From: Butyricicoccus pullicaecorum
GTDB taxonomy: Bacteria; Bacillota; Clostridia; Oscillospirales; Butyricicoccaceae
DNA length: 64,000 nucleotides
Assembly (NCBI GenBank): GCA_018366035.1
Contig: JAGZIW010000002.1
Span: 186,001-250,000 of the forward strand
Direction of reading: 5' to 3'
Part shown: positions 8,148 through 16,932 of the stretch, piece after piece
Layout of the letters: every line of letters starts with the position of its first letter
How positions within the stretch are numbered: position 1 is the first letter of the stretch
The notes under the pieces: model-generated
Told to the model about the DNA's origin: nothing
What the model saw: only the letters and a program-made list of their open reading frames with translations
Databases searched by the model: none
Program-made: the position numbers and the translations under genes

Positions 8148-8783
8148 TTAAAATCCCTCCCGCTTTACGATTTGATATTGCAGAGCATTGATGATTGCGG
8201 CTGCAACATTGCTTCCGCCTTTGCGTCCACGCGCAATGATATAGGGTGTAGTCCCGCCAAGAAACAATTCCTTGGACTCCACTACATTGACAAATCCCAC
8301 CGGAACCCCAATGACCAACGCCGGCTTGCATGCCCCCTCCTCGATGAGCTCATGCAAACGAATCAGCGCAGTTGGTGCATTCCCCACTGCAAAAATCACA
8401 TTGCCTGACAGCTTGCTTGCATATTCCATGGATACGGCGGCACGGGTAATCCCGCGTGCTTTTGCCTGCGCGGCAACCTCCGGTTCCGCCATAAAACAGC
8501 GCACGGTTCCTCCAAGTTCCGCCAAAATCGTTTTATTGATACCCGAAAGCGCCATTGTGGTATCCGTGACAATGGTTGCCCCTTCGGAAAGCGCGGTCTT
8601 TGCCGCATGAATCGCATCTGCAGAAAAGCAAAGGTTTTCTGCATAATCAAAATCCGCAGTCGTATGAATCACACGCTTTATCACCTCTGATTGTCCCTCT
8701 GGAAACGTGCGTTCCCCCAATTCCTGTGTGATGATTGCAAAGCTTTTTTTCTCGATTTCTGACGGTTTCATGATTTGATTCAT
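8148..8783 (-). CDS. cbiC: Cobalt-precorrin-8 methylmutase CbiC
   Basis: A 211-residue protein that moves the C-11 methyl to C-12, giving cobyrinate. The catalytic histidine is H40 in RVIHTTADFDYAENL. Other family blocks are GATIVTDTTMALSGI, FAVGNAPTAL near residue 136 and GVPVGFVNVVESKE near residue 160. Length is typical. It overlaps cobO by 4 bases (ATGA) and is followed 4 bases later by cbiK. Its product is the substrate of CbiA encoded upstream in the same operon. Confidence 0.96.
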   Translation of the reverse strand: MNQIMKPSEIEKKSFAIITQELGERTFPEGQSEVIKRVIHTTADFDYAENLCFSADAIHAAKTALSEGATIVTDTTMALSGINKTILAELGGTVRCFMAEPEVAAQAKARGITRAAVSMEYASKLSGNVIFAVGNAPTALIRLHELIEEGACKPALVIGVPVGFVNVVESKELFLGGTTPYIIARGRKGGSNVAAAIINALQYQIVKREGF

Positions 8784-9310
8784 TGTTCAATCCCCTCCCG
8801 TGCCATAATACCGCGATCGAATGGGTGTTTGCGCTTACAAACCTCTGAAATATAGTCGGCTTGTACCTGCAAACGCGCAGAAGGCTCCCGCCCCGTCATC
8901 GCAACCTCCAGCGTATCCGGCTTTTGCTGCAAAAAGGAAAGCACCTTCTCCTCCTCCAAAAATCCACAAGTAATTGCAGCACATACCTCGTCCATCACCA
9001 GCAGGAACGCATTTTCCCGCACAGCATACTGAGTAGCCGCCTCAAACATGCGAACAATCGCTTCTTTGGTCTGCTGCTTTTCTGCCTCTGTCATAGCAAA
9101 CGAAAACTTTCCCACCGGATTGGCAGCCAGCAGGGTAACGCCCTCCTGTCTGCTTAAAAATTGGCATTCTCCCGAAGTTCCATCTTTCAAAAACTGCGCA
9201 ATGACTACCTTTTTATGTCTTCCAATACTGCGAAGGGCAAGCCCCATCGCAGCTGTTGTCTTTCCCTTTCCATCTCCGCAGTAGAGATGAATCAATCCTG
9301 TTTCACGCAT
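8780..9310 (-). CDS. cobO: Corrinoid adenosyltransferase (CobO/CobA/BtuR type)
   Basis: A 176-residue enzyme that adds the 5'-deoxyadenosyl group of ATP to Co(I) corrinoids. The unusual BtuR-family P-loop GDGKGKTTAAMG sits at residues 12-23 after IHLYC. LLVMDEVCAAITCGFL near residue 110 is the Walker B region, and MTGREPSARL near residue 143 is conserved in the family. The long upstream ORF extension (to 9562) lies out of frame over cbiP and is not real. I chose the ATG at 9310, which overlaps the cbiP stop by 8 bases, as elsewhere in this operon. Confidence 0.95.
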   Translation of the reverse strand: MRETGLIHLYCGDGKGKTTAAMGLALRSIGRHKKVVIAQFLKDGTSGECQFLSRQEGVTLLAANPVGKFSFAMTEAEKQQTKEAIVRMFEAATQYAVRENAFLLVMDEVCAAITCGFLEEEKVLSFLQQKPDTLEVAMTGREPSARLQVQADYISEVCKRKHPFDRGIMAREGIEQ

Positions 9311-10811
9311 GACTTTCCTCCAAAATCCGATAAAGTGCAGGCATATCAAGTGCACCGCGCACCAAATCTGCCAGTCTGTCATATTGTTCCTCTTTATAGG
9401 CAGCGGGGTCAAATGCCTTGATTGCATGCAGATCCACCCCCTTGCGCTCCATAAGCGCACAAACCAAAGGCTCCAATACCTCCGGCGTGTCCAATATCCC
9501 ATGGAGATAGGTTCCGCAGGCATTCCCGCAAACGCAGCCATCTGATACGGTATTCTCTCCACGTTTCAGGGTCTGAAACGCCTGTGCACCAGCTTGCAGT
9601 ACCGTTTCTCCCATATGGATTTCATAGCCCGTTGTCTGTATCCCTGCAAGCGCTGCAAAAATCCCCTCAGGCTCTAGTATTTGCCCTGCTGCCTGTGTTG
9701 TTGTCTTGACCGCCCGAAAAATGGTCTCCGTCGGCAAAAGTCCAATCCCTGCCATCGTGCCGCCACTCTCCACACCGTCGGGGTCGGAAAGCGTCTGTCC
9801 CATCATTTGGTAACCCCCGCAAATCCCCAATACAGGTGTTCCCGCTTTATGGAGCCGCTCAATCTGTGCCTCCAATCCATAAGTCCTGAGCCAGCGCAAA
9901 TCGTCCATCGTACTTTTGGTTCCCGGCAACACAATTAGGTCTGCACCTATGAGCTGCTCTGGTGCTGTCACATAGCGTACACCTACTCCCTGTATGCCTT
10001 CCAGTGCGCGGAAATCGGTGAAATTCGACAGATGCGGCAGTCGCACAATGGCAATCTGAATCCCTGCCACCCCAACCTCCTGACGCTCCAAGCGCTCGGA
10101 TAAGCTGTCTTCGTCATCTAAATCCAACGTATGATAAGGCACGACTCCCAGCACAGGCTTTCCAGTCAGCGCCTCCAGCTGTTCCAGCCCCGAACGCAAA
10201 ATTTCCAAGTCTCCCCGAAATTTGTTGATGATCAATCCGCAGATAAGATTCTGCTCGTCCGGCTCTAAAAGCTTCACTGTACCATAGAGCGAGGCAAACA
10301 CACCGCCGCGGTCGATATCGCCTACCAGAAGTACAGCGGCATGGGCAAGCTTCGCCATTCCCATGTTCACCAAGTCGTCCTGCTTTAGGTTGATTTCCGC
10401 CGGACTGCCGGCACCCTCAATCACAATGATATCGTACTCAGCCGCAAGGCTATCGTACGCCTGCTGAACTGCCGGACGCAGGGCTTTCTTTTGCCCCCAG
10501 TATTCCTTGGCAGACCGATTTCCGAGCACGGTGCCATTCAAAATCACCTGTGAACCCACATCACTTGTGGGCTTGAGCAATATGGGATTCATGCGTACAT
10601 CGGGTTCAATGCCGGCGGCTTCCGCCTGCATGACCTGTGCACGTCCCATTTCCAATCCGTCCTTGGTAATGTAGGAATTGAGCGCCATATTCTGCGCTTT
10701 GAATGGCGCAACCCGATATCCGTCCTGCTTAAAAATGCGGCATAGTGCAGCCGCAATCACGCTCTTTCCGGCATTCGATGCAGTGCCCTGTATCATAATC
10801 GCCTTTGCCAT
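9303..10811 (-). CDS. cbiP: Cobyric acid synthase CbiP/CobQ
   Basis: A 502-residue glutamine-dependent amidotransferase that amidates four side chains (b, d, e, g) of adenosylcobyrinate diamide. The N-terminal dethiobiotin-synthetase-like domain has the P-loop QGTASNAGKS (residues 8-17). The C-terminal class I glutaminase domain has the nucleophile cysteine in VLGICGGYQMMG near residue 330 and a late catalytic histidine in GTYLHGILD. Start ATG at 10811 has AGAGGTGA 8 bases upstream. Its first 83 bases overlap, out of frame, the end of cobD, an unusually long overlap. Confidence 0.97.
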   Translation of the reverse strand: MAKAIMIQGTASNAGKSVIAAALCRIFKQDGYRVAPFKAQNMALNSYITKDGLEMGRAQVMQAEAAGIEPDVRMNPILLKPTSDVGSQVILNGTVLGNRSAKEYWGQKKALRPAVQQAYDSLAAEYDIIVIEGAGSPAEINLKQDDLVNMGMAKLAHAAVLLVGDIDRGGVFASLYGTVKLLEPDEQNLICGLIINKFRGDLEILRSGLEQLEALTGKPVLGVVPYHTLDLDDEDSLSERLERQEVGVAGIQIAIVRLPHLSNFTDFRALEGIQGVGVRYVTAPEQLIGADLIVLPGTKSTMDDLRWLRTYGLEAQIERLHKAGTPVLGICGGYQMMGQTLSDPDGVESGGTMAGIGLLPTETIFRAVKTTTQAAGQILEPEGIFAALAGIQTTGYEIHMGETVLQAGAQAFQTLKRGENTVSDGCVCGNACGTYLHGILDTPEVLEPLVCALMERKGVDLHAIKAFDPAAYKEEQYDRLADLVRGALDMPALYRILEESHA

Positions 10812-11862
10812 CTGTAATCACCTCTTGCATCTTGTGTATCAGCGTCTGGTTATCCTGTTCCCCGCGAACTGCAATGCGAAAATATCCCTTTCCCAGCCCA
10901 CGATAATTTTCACAGCTGCGAATCAAAATCCCGTGCGGCATCAGCCTCTCCCGTAAATCAAACCGTTCCGTATAAAACAGGATATAGTTTGCCTGTGCCT
11001 CAAAAACGGTAAATCCAATATCCCGAAGCTGCTCTGTCAGCCATATCCGCTGCTCTTTGATATCGCCTGCGGTTTGCTGTTCCCAGCCCGTACAGGAAAG
11101 TGCCGCAACCCCGCACGCCTCGGCAATTACAGAAACATTCCAAGGCTGTCCGGCAGTATGCAGCCGGTCAATCAGGGCGAAATCATTTGTCATACACCAC
11201 CCCAAGCGCACGCCCGGAACTGCATACATTTTGGTAAATGCCCGCACGATGACCAGCCGTGAATATGTCTCTAAATAAGTACGCATAGAGAAAGGCTCTG
11301 TCAAAAAATCCTGAAAGCACTCATCGACCACAAGCCATATATTATTTGCTTGACAGCGCTCTAAAATCTGTTGCATCAGTGCTTGTGACACAGTGCAGCC
11401 GGTCGGATTATTTGGTGTACACAAAATAACCATATCCAAATCTGGTGTGAGGGACAGCAAAAACCGAGAGGTGAAAGCAAACCCTTCCTCTGCCAGCAGC
11501 CTGTGAAACCGAATCTCTGCCCCCTGCTCACAGAGCGCCTGCTCATATTCTCCAAACGTCGGCGCGGTCAAAAGGGCAGTGCGCGGCTTAATGCAGTGTA
11601 CCAGCCGATAGAAAATCTCTGCTGCGCCATTGCCGCAGAAAAATGCTTCCGGCGGCAGTTTCCAGCGCGCCCCCAAAGCCGCCTTGAGTGCACGACATTG
11701 CGGGTCTGGATACCGTGTGCAGCTGTCCACGGCTTGATGCATTGCAGCCTTTACAGTCTCTGGAATCCCACGCGGATTGATATTTGCTGAAAAATCCAGC
11801 GGCTCCTGTCCACCGTACTGTATTCGATAGCTATACACGTCCCCGCCATGTATGTACTGCAT
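10729..11862 (-). CDS. cobD: Threonine-phosphate decarboxylase CobD with a cysteine-rich tail
   Basis: A 377-residue PLP enzyme of the histidinol-phosphate aminotransferase fold that makes aminopropanol phosphate for the nucleotide-loop linker. Visible blocks are LDFSANINPRGIP (residues 22-34), CTPNNPTGCT (148-157), LVVDECFQDF (177-186) and the PLP lysine K211 in VRAFTKMYAVPG, then GVRLGW. The catalytic domain is complete by about residue 350. The last 27 residues are read from the start of cbiP in another frame and give an HCIEC-x5-CGC pattern. A zinc-type tail is known on some archaeal CobD proteins, so this could be functional or an overlap by-product. L-threonine kinase (PduX type) is not in the window. 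Confidence 0.93.
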   Translation of the reverse strand: MQYIHGGDVYSYRIQYGGQEPLDFSANINPRGIPETVKAAMHQAVDSCTRYPDPQCRALKAALGARWKLPPEAFFCGNGAAEIFYRLVHCIKPRTALLTAPTFGEYEQALCEQGAEIRFHRLLAEEGFAFTSRFLLSLTPDLDMVILCTPNNPTGCTVSQALMQQILERCQANNIWLVVDECFQDFLTEPFSMRTYLETYSRLVIVRAFTKMYAVPGVRLGWCMTNDFALIDRLHTAGQPWNVSVIAEACGVAALSCTGWEQQTAGDIKEQRIWLTEQLRDIGFTVFEAQANYILFYTERFDLRERLMPHGILIRSCENYRGLGKGYFRIAVRGEQDNQTLIHKMQEVITDGKGDYDTGHCIECRKERDCGCTMPHF

Positions 11863-11878
11863 TTATGACACCTCTTTT

Positions 11879-12832
11879 CTATCCAAACAGCAGCCGCAGT
11901 CCGATTCCAAGCGCCAGCATAATCAGCGACGCCCCCGTCATCAGGCGCTCTGCGCGTGCAATATCATTGCGGTCTATACGGCGGTCGGGATCTCCGATAA
12001 ACGGCTTTTCCATATGTTTCCCAAAATAAATCGCATCTCCCGCCAGCTGAATGTGCAGCGCTCCGGCACAAACCGATTCGGTCTGTGCCGAATTGGGGCT
12101 TTTATGATTGTACCGATCGCGCCGAAAGATACGCAGTGCATTTTGATTATCCAGCCCCAGCACACCAGCGGCTGCAATCATACAGATTGCAGCAAGTCTT
12201 GCGGGAATAAAATTCAATATATCATCTGCTTTTGCAGAACATTTTCCAAGATATTCGTAGCGGTCATTGTGATATCCCACCATAGAGTCCAAAGTATTGA
12301 CCGCCTTATAGAAAAACCCAAGCGGCGCACCGCCAATGAGCATATAAATCATAGGTGCAATCACACCATCTGTTGTATTCTCTGCAATGGTTTCCACCGC
12401 AGCCTTAATAACCCCATCTTCATCTAACGCGTCTGTGTCACGCCCCACATACATGGAAACCGCACGCCGTCCCTCCTCCAAAGAATGGGCAAGCGCAATA
12501 TAAACATGCTTTCCGGCATCTGCAAGCGAACGCCGCGCAAAAATCTGGTAACACAGCCAAGTCTGTACGCCAATATACAGCGCCAGATGGACTTTCCAGC
12601 AAATCCACAAGATGAGCGCCGGTATTGCAAAGCTCAGACCGCATACTACAACCCATAAAATCCCGCCTGCTATGGTCAGTGCCAAGGGCGTATCCGGAAA
12701 AATGCGCCGCATCAGACGTTCGGTTTTGGAAATCATTGTTCCCATCGCACAAACCGGATGCCATACCCCTTGCGGGTCTCCCAGCAGGCAGTCTAAAAGA
12801 AATCCCAATAAAACTGCCAATATCACTGTCAT
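11879..12832 (-). CDS. cbiB: Adenosylcobinamide-phosphate synthase CbiB
   Basis: A 317-residue integral membrane protein that joins aminopropanol phosphate (from CobD) to adenosylcobyric acid. The N-terminus LDCLLGDPQGVWHPVCAMGTMI is the family signature. Other conserved parts are VSMYVGRDTDALDEDGVIKAAVETIAENTTDGVIAPM around residues 130-170 and NTLDSMVGYHNDRYEYLG around 188-205. There are four to five hydrophobic segments. It sits between the CobU-like gene and cobD, 16 bases before cobD, consistent with their sequential reactions. Confidence 0.95.
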   Translation of the reverse strand: MTVILAVLLGFLLDCLLGDPQGVWHPVCAMGTMISKTERLMRRIFPDTPLALTIAGGILWVVVCGLSFAIPALILWICWKVHLALYIGVQTWLCYQIFARRSLADAGKHVYIALAHSLEEGRRAVSMYVGRDTDALDEDGVIKAAVETIAENTTDGVIAPMIYMLIGGAPLGFFYKAVNTLDSMVGYHNDRYEYLGKCSAKADDILNFIPARLAAICMIAAAGVLGLDNQNALRIFRRDRYNHKSPNSAQTESVCAGALHIQLAGDAIYFGKHMEKPFIGDPDRRIDRNDIARAERLMTGASLIMLALGIGLRLLFG

Positions 12833-12835
12833 GCG

Positions 12836-13213
12836 CTACACTCCCTTAATTTTCTGTGCAATTCCGGCGCGAACCCAATAAACGACATCTGCACGCGCAG
12901 CCAAATCACAACACAGCCGCCCCACAGCCTCCCGCCAGAGGTCCGGCTCCCGCTCGGCGGGAACCACGCCGCAGCCGATCTCGTCACACAAAACAATTTT
13001 TCCGTCCAAAAGCTCCAAAAGGGCTGGTACAGCAATCTGTTCCGCAAGCGCACGGCGCACCAAATGCTGTACATTGCAAACAGCCCGCTTGCGCAAAGGC
13101 TCTCCCAAGGAAATCTGTGCCCCGTCTGCAATCTCCTCTGGCAGCAGTTCAAATTCCTTTTGTGCAAAAGTGCGTTTTCCCTGATACGCACCGCCCACAA
13201 TCAAACAATTCAT
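12836..13213 (-). CDS. Short CobU-like protein lacking the guanylyltransferase histidine region
   Basis: A 125-residue protein starting at the ATG that overlaps the cobS stop (ATGA). The N-terminus LIVGGAYQGKRTFAQ is a P-loop of CobU type but with Arg-Thr after GK. The C-terminal half, CDEIGCGVVPAEREPDLWREAVGRL, matches the conserved NEVGxGIVP...RxFRDxxGR block of CobU, and DLAARADVVYWVRAGI matches its last helix and strand. The middle third of normal CobU, with the GMP-accepting histidine and RPxxWxTIE segment, is missing. A full-length paralog with that histidine is encoded two genes upstream. It may be a kinase-only enzyme, a partner subunit, or a decayed copy; its intact frame and tight coupling argue for function. 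Confidence 0.8.
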   Translation of the reverse strand: MNCLIVGGAYQGKRTFAQKEFELLPEEIADGAQISLGEPLRKRAVCNVQHLVRRALAEQIAVPALLELLDGKIVLCDEIGCGVVPAEREPDLWREAVGRLCCDLAARADVVYWVRAGIAQKIKGV

Positions 13214-13983
13214 AAGAGCAGTCCTCCCAGTGCTGCCGCCGCTAAAAATAACAGCTCGGTCGTAGAAATCAAAAATCCTGCAAGATCTCCCGTGATTCCG
13301 CCAAACCGTGTGATACACAGCTTCTGATTCACGTAACTCCAACCAAAGTACAACACCAACAGCAAAACCATATAGACCTGCAGCTGCAACAGCAAGGCAA
13401 TCACTGCAAAGCAAATCTGTTCCAGACGCAAAATCCGTTCTGCCGCCTTACGGTCGCTGTTTCCCGCAAAAATAAAGGCAAGTCCGGTATTCTTTGCACA
13501 GGGAATTGAGACCACAGCACAAGCACCCGCCATACGGGCAGCCACAAAGCCGACCCATACTGGAAATAATACATAGGGCTTGTCGTAAATCTGCGCAAAG
13601 AGCGCAACTTCTCCAAGCAGGAAGGCAATCATTCCAAGCAGACCAAAGGCACCGAGGTGTGGGTCTTTCATAATTTCCAGCCGTTTGTCCGGCTCGGCAT
13701 GGGAGCCCATTGCATCGCAGGTATCTGCCAATCCGTCCAGATGGATACCGCCGGAAATCAGAACGGGTAAAAGCGCAGCGCCAACTGCATAGAACAGCGA
13801 TGACGCCTGTGCCCCAAAACAAAAGATAAACCAAAGCCATTCACACAGCCCAATGAGCGCTCCGACGAGCGGCAGAAAACACAGCGCATACTGCATATTT
13901 TCCCGTTTCCACGGCACATGCGGCATGGGCACAATCGAGTACATCGAAAAAGTGATGCACAGTCCATTCCATAAATTCTTCAT
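13210..13983 (-). CDS. cobS: Adenosylcobinamide-GDP ribazoletransferase CobS
   Basis: A 257-residue membrane enzyme, cobalamin-5'-phosphate synthase, that joins adenosylcobinamide-GDP with alpha-ribazole (phosphate). The signature GGIHLDGLADTCDAMGSH near residue 78, followed by EIMKDPHLGAFG, is the CDP-alcohol-transferase-like active site of the CobS family. Several hydrophobic segments follow. I chose the ATG at 13983 (MKNLWNG), which overlaps the cobU stop as TGATG; the upstream ORF extension would lie inside cobU. It is flanked by the two CobU-like genes. Confidence 0.95.
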   Translation of the reverse strand: MKNLWNGLCITFSMYSIVPMPHVPWKRENMQYALCFLPLVGALIGLCEWLWFIFCFGAQASSLFYAVGAALLPVLISGGIHLDGLADTCDAMGSHAEPDKRLEIMKDPHLGAFGLLGMIAFLLGEVALFAQIYDKPYVLFPVWVGFVAARMAGACAVVSIPCAKNTGLAFIFAGNSDRKAAERILRLEQICFAVIALLLQLQVYMVLLLVLYFGWSYVNQKLCITRFGGITGDLAGFLISTTELLFLAAAALGGLLL

Positions 13984-14516
13984 CACAAAATCTTCCCTTT
14001 CTGCGCAACTAAAATGCCGCACACGGTATAGAGCACGACATCTGCCCGTTCAGCAAGTGCACAGTTAATCTGTCCCAGCATACGCATATACTGCATCGTT
14101 TCCTCCGGATATGCCTCACCATCTGAAAAAATCTCATTTGTGACAACGACCAAATTCCGACATTGTGTCCGCAGGGAATCTATCCCTCGCAGGATACATG
14201 CCACAGCATGAGCTTCTCCTGCACCGTCCGGAGAAAACTGTTCGTTCGCCAGCAGATTCGACATACATTCCAACAAAATGCCATCATACTGCCGCTCGAG
14301 TTTCAGGTGTTCCAGACCTGTATAGCGCTCTATCGTATCAAAGCCCTTGCCGGCACGCAGCTTATGGTGGCGCAGCATACGCGCCCTTGCCGCCTGTCCA
14401 AAGGGCTGCATTGTGGCGAGATACAAGCGGCTTCCCCGTGCGGCACGCTCACACAAAATACGTTCTGCCTGTGCCGATTTTCCACTCGCTGCCCCCCCTG
14501 TGATAACAATCAGCAT
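13983..14516 (-). CDS. cobU: Adenosylcobinamide kinase / adenosylcobinamide-phosphate guanylyltransferase CobU
   Basis: A 177-residue enzyme that phosphorylates adenosylcobinamide and then transfers GMP from GTP. The P-loop is GGAASGKS (residues 7-14). The HHKLRAGKGFDTIE segment near residue 50 carries the histidine that accepts GMP. VVTNEIFSDG near residue 128 and INCALAERADVVLYTVCGI near residue 150 are the C-terminal family blocks, though the usual NEVGxGIVP is altered to NEIFSDGEA. It is 9 bases downstream of cobT and coupled to cobS. Confidence 0.93.
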   Translation of the reverse strand: MLIVITGGAASGKSAQAERILCERAARGSRLYLATMQPFGQAARARMLRHHKLRAGKGFDTIERYTGLEHLKLERQYDGILLECMSNLLANEQFSPDGAGEAHAVACILRGIDSLRTQCRNLVVVTNEIFSDGEAYPEETMQYMRMLGQINCALAERADVVLYTVCGILVAQKGKIL

Positions 14517-14525
14517 CGTTTCACC

Positions 14526-15584
14526 TCATGTCAGCGGCTGATAGGCTGTAATCGCCGTATCCGCAAAGCAAGGCATTTCATCATACACCGAAAACGCCAA
14601 ATCCAAAAGGGCAATGGCAGCAACCGCTCCGGTTCCTTCGCCAAGACGCATACCTGCTGTAATGAACGGCTTTGCCTCCAACGCGTCCAGCAGGATTTGT
14701 CCTGCCGGTTCCTGCGAGGCATGGGAAAACACAATATAATCACGCACAGTCGGACACAGCCGAACGGCACACAACGCGGCCGCGGCCGTAATCACACCAT
14801 CTGCTACAACAGGCAATCTATTTGCAGCCGCCCCCAAATAAAATCCTGTAATACCAGCAAGGTCAAAGCCTCCCACCTTGGAAAGCACATCAACTGGATC
14901 TGCTGCATCGGGCTGATTCCTTGTAATGGCTGTGCGGATTGCCTCAATTTTGCGCGCCAATCCCTCTGTGGACAGACCCGCACCTCGCCCTGTGACTTCA
15001 TGAACCGCTCTGCCTGTTAAAACGGCTGTGACCGCTGATGTGGTCGTGGTATTGCCGATGCCCATTTCACCAACTGCCGTGAGCTGGTCTCCACGCCTCT
15101 TGCAGTATTCTGCCATCTCAATACCCACCTCAATCGCGCGGACACAGTCCGCCCGTGACATCGCAGCACCTTTTGTCATATCTGCCGTCCCATAGGCTAT
15201 TTTTCGGTGCATGATCTGTTCTCCCTGTACGTCTCGTGCAACACCAATATCTACTGGGAGTACCTGCACACCGGTTCGGGCTGCCATACGGCAGACAGAG
15301 GTCTGTGCGCGGTTTAGGTTTTCTGTGACAATAGCAGTGACCTCCTGCCCGCACTGCGTCACGCCCTGTGCAACAACCCCGTTATCTGCACAGAATACAG
15401 CCACGGTACGCTGTCGAATAGACGGATTCGCGCAGTGCTGGACACCCGCAATCTGTATAATGGTATCCTGCAAGCGTCCCAAACTGCCAAGCGGAATCGC
15501 AATATTAGAAAAATATGTATATGCCTCCTGCATACTGTGTGCACACAGCGGCGCAATCGCTTGTTTACATGTTTCCAAAGTCAT
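14526..15584 (-). CDS. cobT: Nicotinate-nucleotide:dimethylbenzimidazole phosphoribosyltransferase CobT
   Basis: A 352-residue enzyme that activates the lower-ligand base by transferring phosphoribose from nicotinate mononucleotide. FCADNGVVAQGVTQCGQEVT, GEMGIGNTTTTSAV near residue 173, GRGAGLSTEGL and the general-base glutamate E316 in EGTGAVAAIALLD are all present. Overlaps the end of cbiA by 20 bases. No benzimidazole synthesis genes (bza or bluB) lie in the window, so the base is made elsewhere, imported, or differs from dimethylbenzimidazole. Confidence 0.97.
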   Translation of the reverse strand: MTLETCKQAIAPLCAHSMQEAYTYFSNIAIPLGSLGRLQDTIIQIAGVQHCANPSIRQRTVAVFCADNGVVAQGVTQCGQEVTAIVTENLNRAQTSVCRMAARTGVQVLPVDIGVARDVQGEQIMHRKIAYGTADMTKGAAMSRADCVRAIEVGIEMAEYCKRRGDQLTAVGEMGIGNTTTTSAVTAVLTGRAVHEVTGRGAGLSTEGLARKIEAIRTAITRNQPDAADPVDVLSKVGGFDLAGITGFYLGAAANRLPVVADGVITAAAALCAVRLCPTVRDYIVFSHASQEPAGQILLDALEAKPFITAGMRLGEGTGAVAAIALLDLAFSVYDEMPCFADTAITAYQPLT

Positions 15585-16932
15585 TTTTATGCCTCATTTC
15601 CATACAGGTGCGTAAAAACCGCTGAGCCACAGATATCTGTCCGCGAAAATATAAATGCGGATAACCTGCATACATGTGTGCATTTGCAAAGACACATTGC
15701 CACTGCTTTCCATTCCGCTTTTGTGCTGTAAAAGCATCTCCTGCATTGTCCGATTTGGAATAATGAAACTCATGGGCACGTAAGGTCTGCCCTTTTTCAC
15801 AAAGCATGGTATCCTTTTGTGCGGTCAAGGTGACGTATCCGAAATTTTGCAGACGCTGGGTCAGCTCTGTATGCACAGGCAGTACACCTGCCATAGGCGC
15901 AGTCTGTGCGTCTTTCACGAACTCGCTTCCCAAATATAGGAAACCGCCGCACTCTGCAATGACAGGTGTCCCCGCCTCTATCTGCCTGCGAATACTATTG
16001 CGCATCGTGACATTCTGCGCAATTTGCTCCATATAAAGCTCTGGATATCCGCCGCCCAGATACAGCCCATCGATGCCCTCGGGAAGCTGCGCATCTGACA
16101 GCGGAGAAAACGGAATCAGCTGCGCGCCCAGTTCGGTCAACAGATCCAGATTGTCCTGATAATAGAAACAAAACGCTGCATCTTGCGCAACCGCAATGCG
16201 TGCGGGCATTTTTTCGTACACTTTCGGTACAGGCGGTGCAAGCGGCGGCGCACTGTGCGCCAGTTCCAGCAGTCCGTTCAAATCCAGTCCCTCACAGGCT
16301 GCATCTGCCAAAAGGTCAAGCTGTCTGTGTAAATCGGGCAGCTCTCCCGCTGTCACAAGCCCCAAATGCCGCTCGGGCAGCTCTGCCTCGGGAACAGGCG
16401 GCAGGTACCCATACACACGTACACCTGCCTTTTGCACAATATCGCGGTAAAACGGATACATACCTGCTGTCACCCCATTGAGAATGACACCTCTGATTGT
16501 GTTTTCCGCAAACTGTGTAAATCCGGAAATCATCGCTGCCAGAGAAAGTGCCTGCCCCTTTGGACGCACGACCAGCACGGCCGGTGTTTGACTGGCACGG
16601 GCAACATGTGCAGCAGATGCCTCGTCAGTTGTACCGATGCCATCATAAAAGCCCATCACGCCTTCCACCACACCAACACGGCTGCCTGACAAATGGCACG
16701 ACAGCAATTCACACACTTCCCGTTCTTTCAAAAAGAACAAATCCAGATTGTATGAAGGCAGACCCAGCGCTTCCCTGTGAAACATAGGGTCAATATAATC
16801 CGGACCGCACTTAAATGCACACAAATCCACGCCCTGCCGCTGCCATGCACGAAGCAGAGCACTGGATACCGTTGTCTTGCCACAGCCGCTTCCCGTCCCT
16901 GCAATCAGCAGGCGGGGCTGTTCATGCTTCAT
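15565..16932 (-). CDS. cbiA: Cobyrinate a,c-diamide synthase CbiA
   Basis: A 455-residue glutamine amidotransferase acting on the a and c carboxylates of cobyrinate. The N-terminal P-loop is AGTGSGCGKTT (residues 11-21). The glutaminase half contains LYLGGGYPELY and the nucleophile cysteine in IAECGGFLYLGSEF near residue 335, and ends with HMYAGYPHLYF carrying the likely catalytic histidine. It overlaps cbiET by 11 bases and cobT by 20 bases. Confidence 0.96.
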   Translation of the reverse strand: MKHEQPRLLIAGTGSGCGKTTVSSALLRAWQRQGVDLCAFKCGPDYIDPMFHREALGLPSYNLDLFFLKEREVCELLSCHLSGSRVGVVEGVMGFYDGIGTTDEASAAHVARASQTPAVLVVRPKGQALSLAAMISGFTQFAENTIRGVILNGVTAGMYPFYRDIVQKAGVRVYGYLPPVPEAELPERHLGLVTAGELPDLHRQLDLLADAACEGLDLNGLLELAHSAPPLAPPVPKVYEKMPARIAVAQDAAFCFYYQDNLDLLTELGAQLIPFSPLSDAQLPEGIDGLYLGGGYPELYMEQIAQNVTMRNSIRRQIEAGTPVIAECGGFLYLGSEFVKDAQTAPMAGVLPVHTELTQRLQNFGYVTLTAQKDTMLCEKGQTLRAHEFHYSKSDNAGDAFTAQKRNGKQWQCVFANAHMYAGYPHLYFRGQISVAQRFLRTCMEMRHKNDFGNM

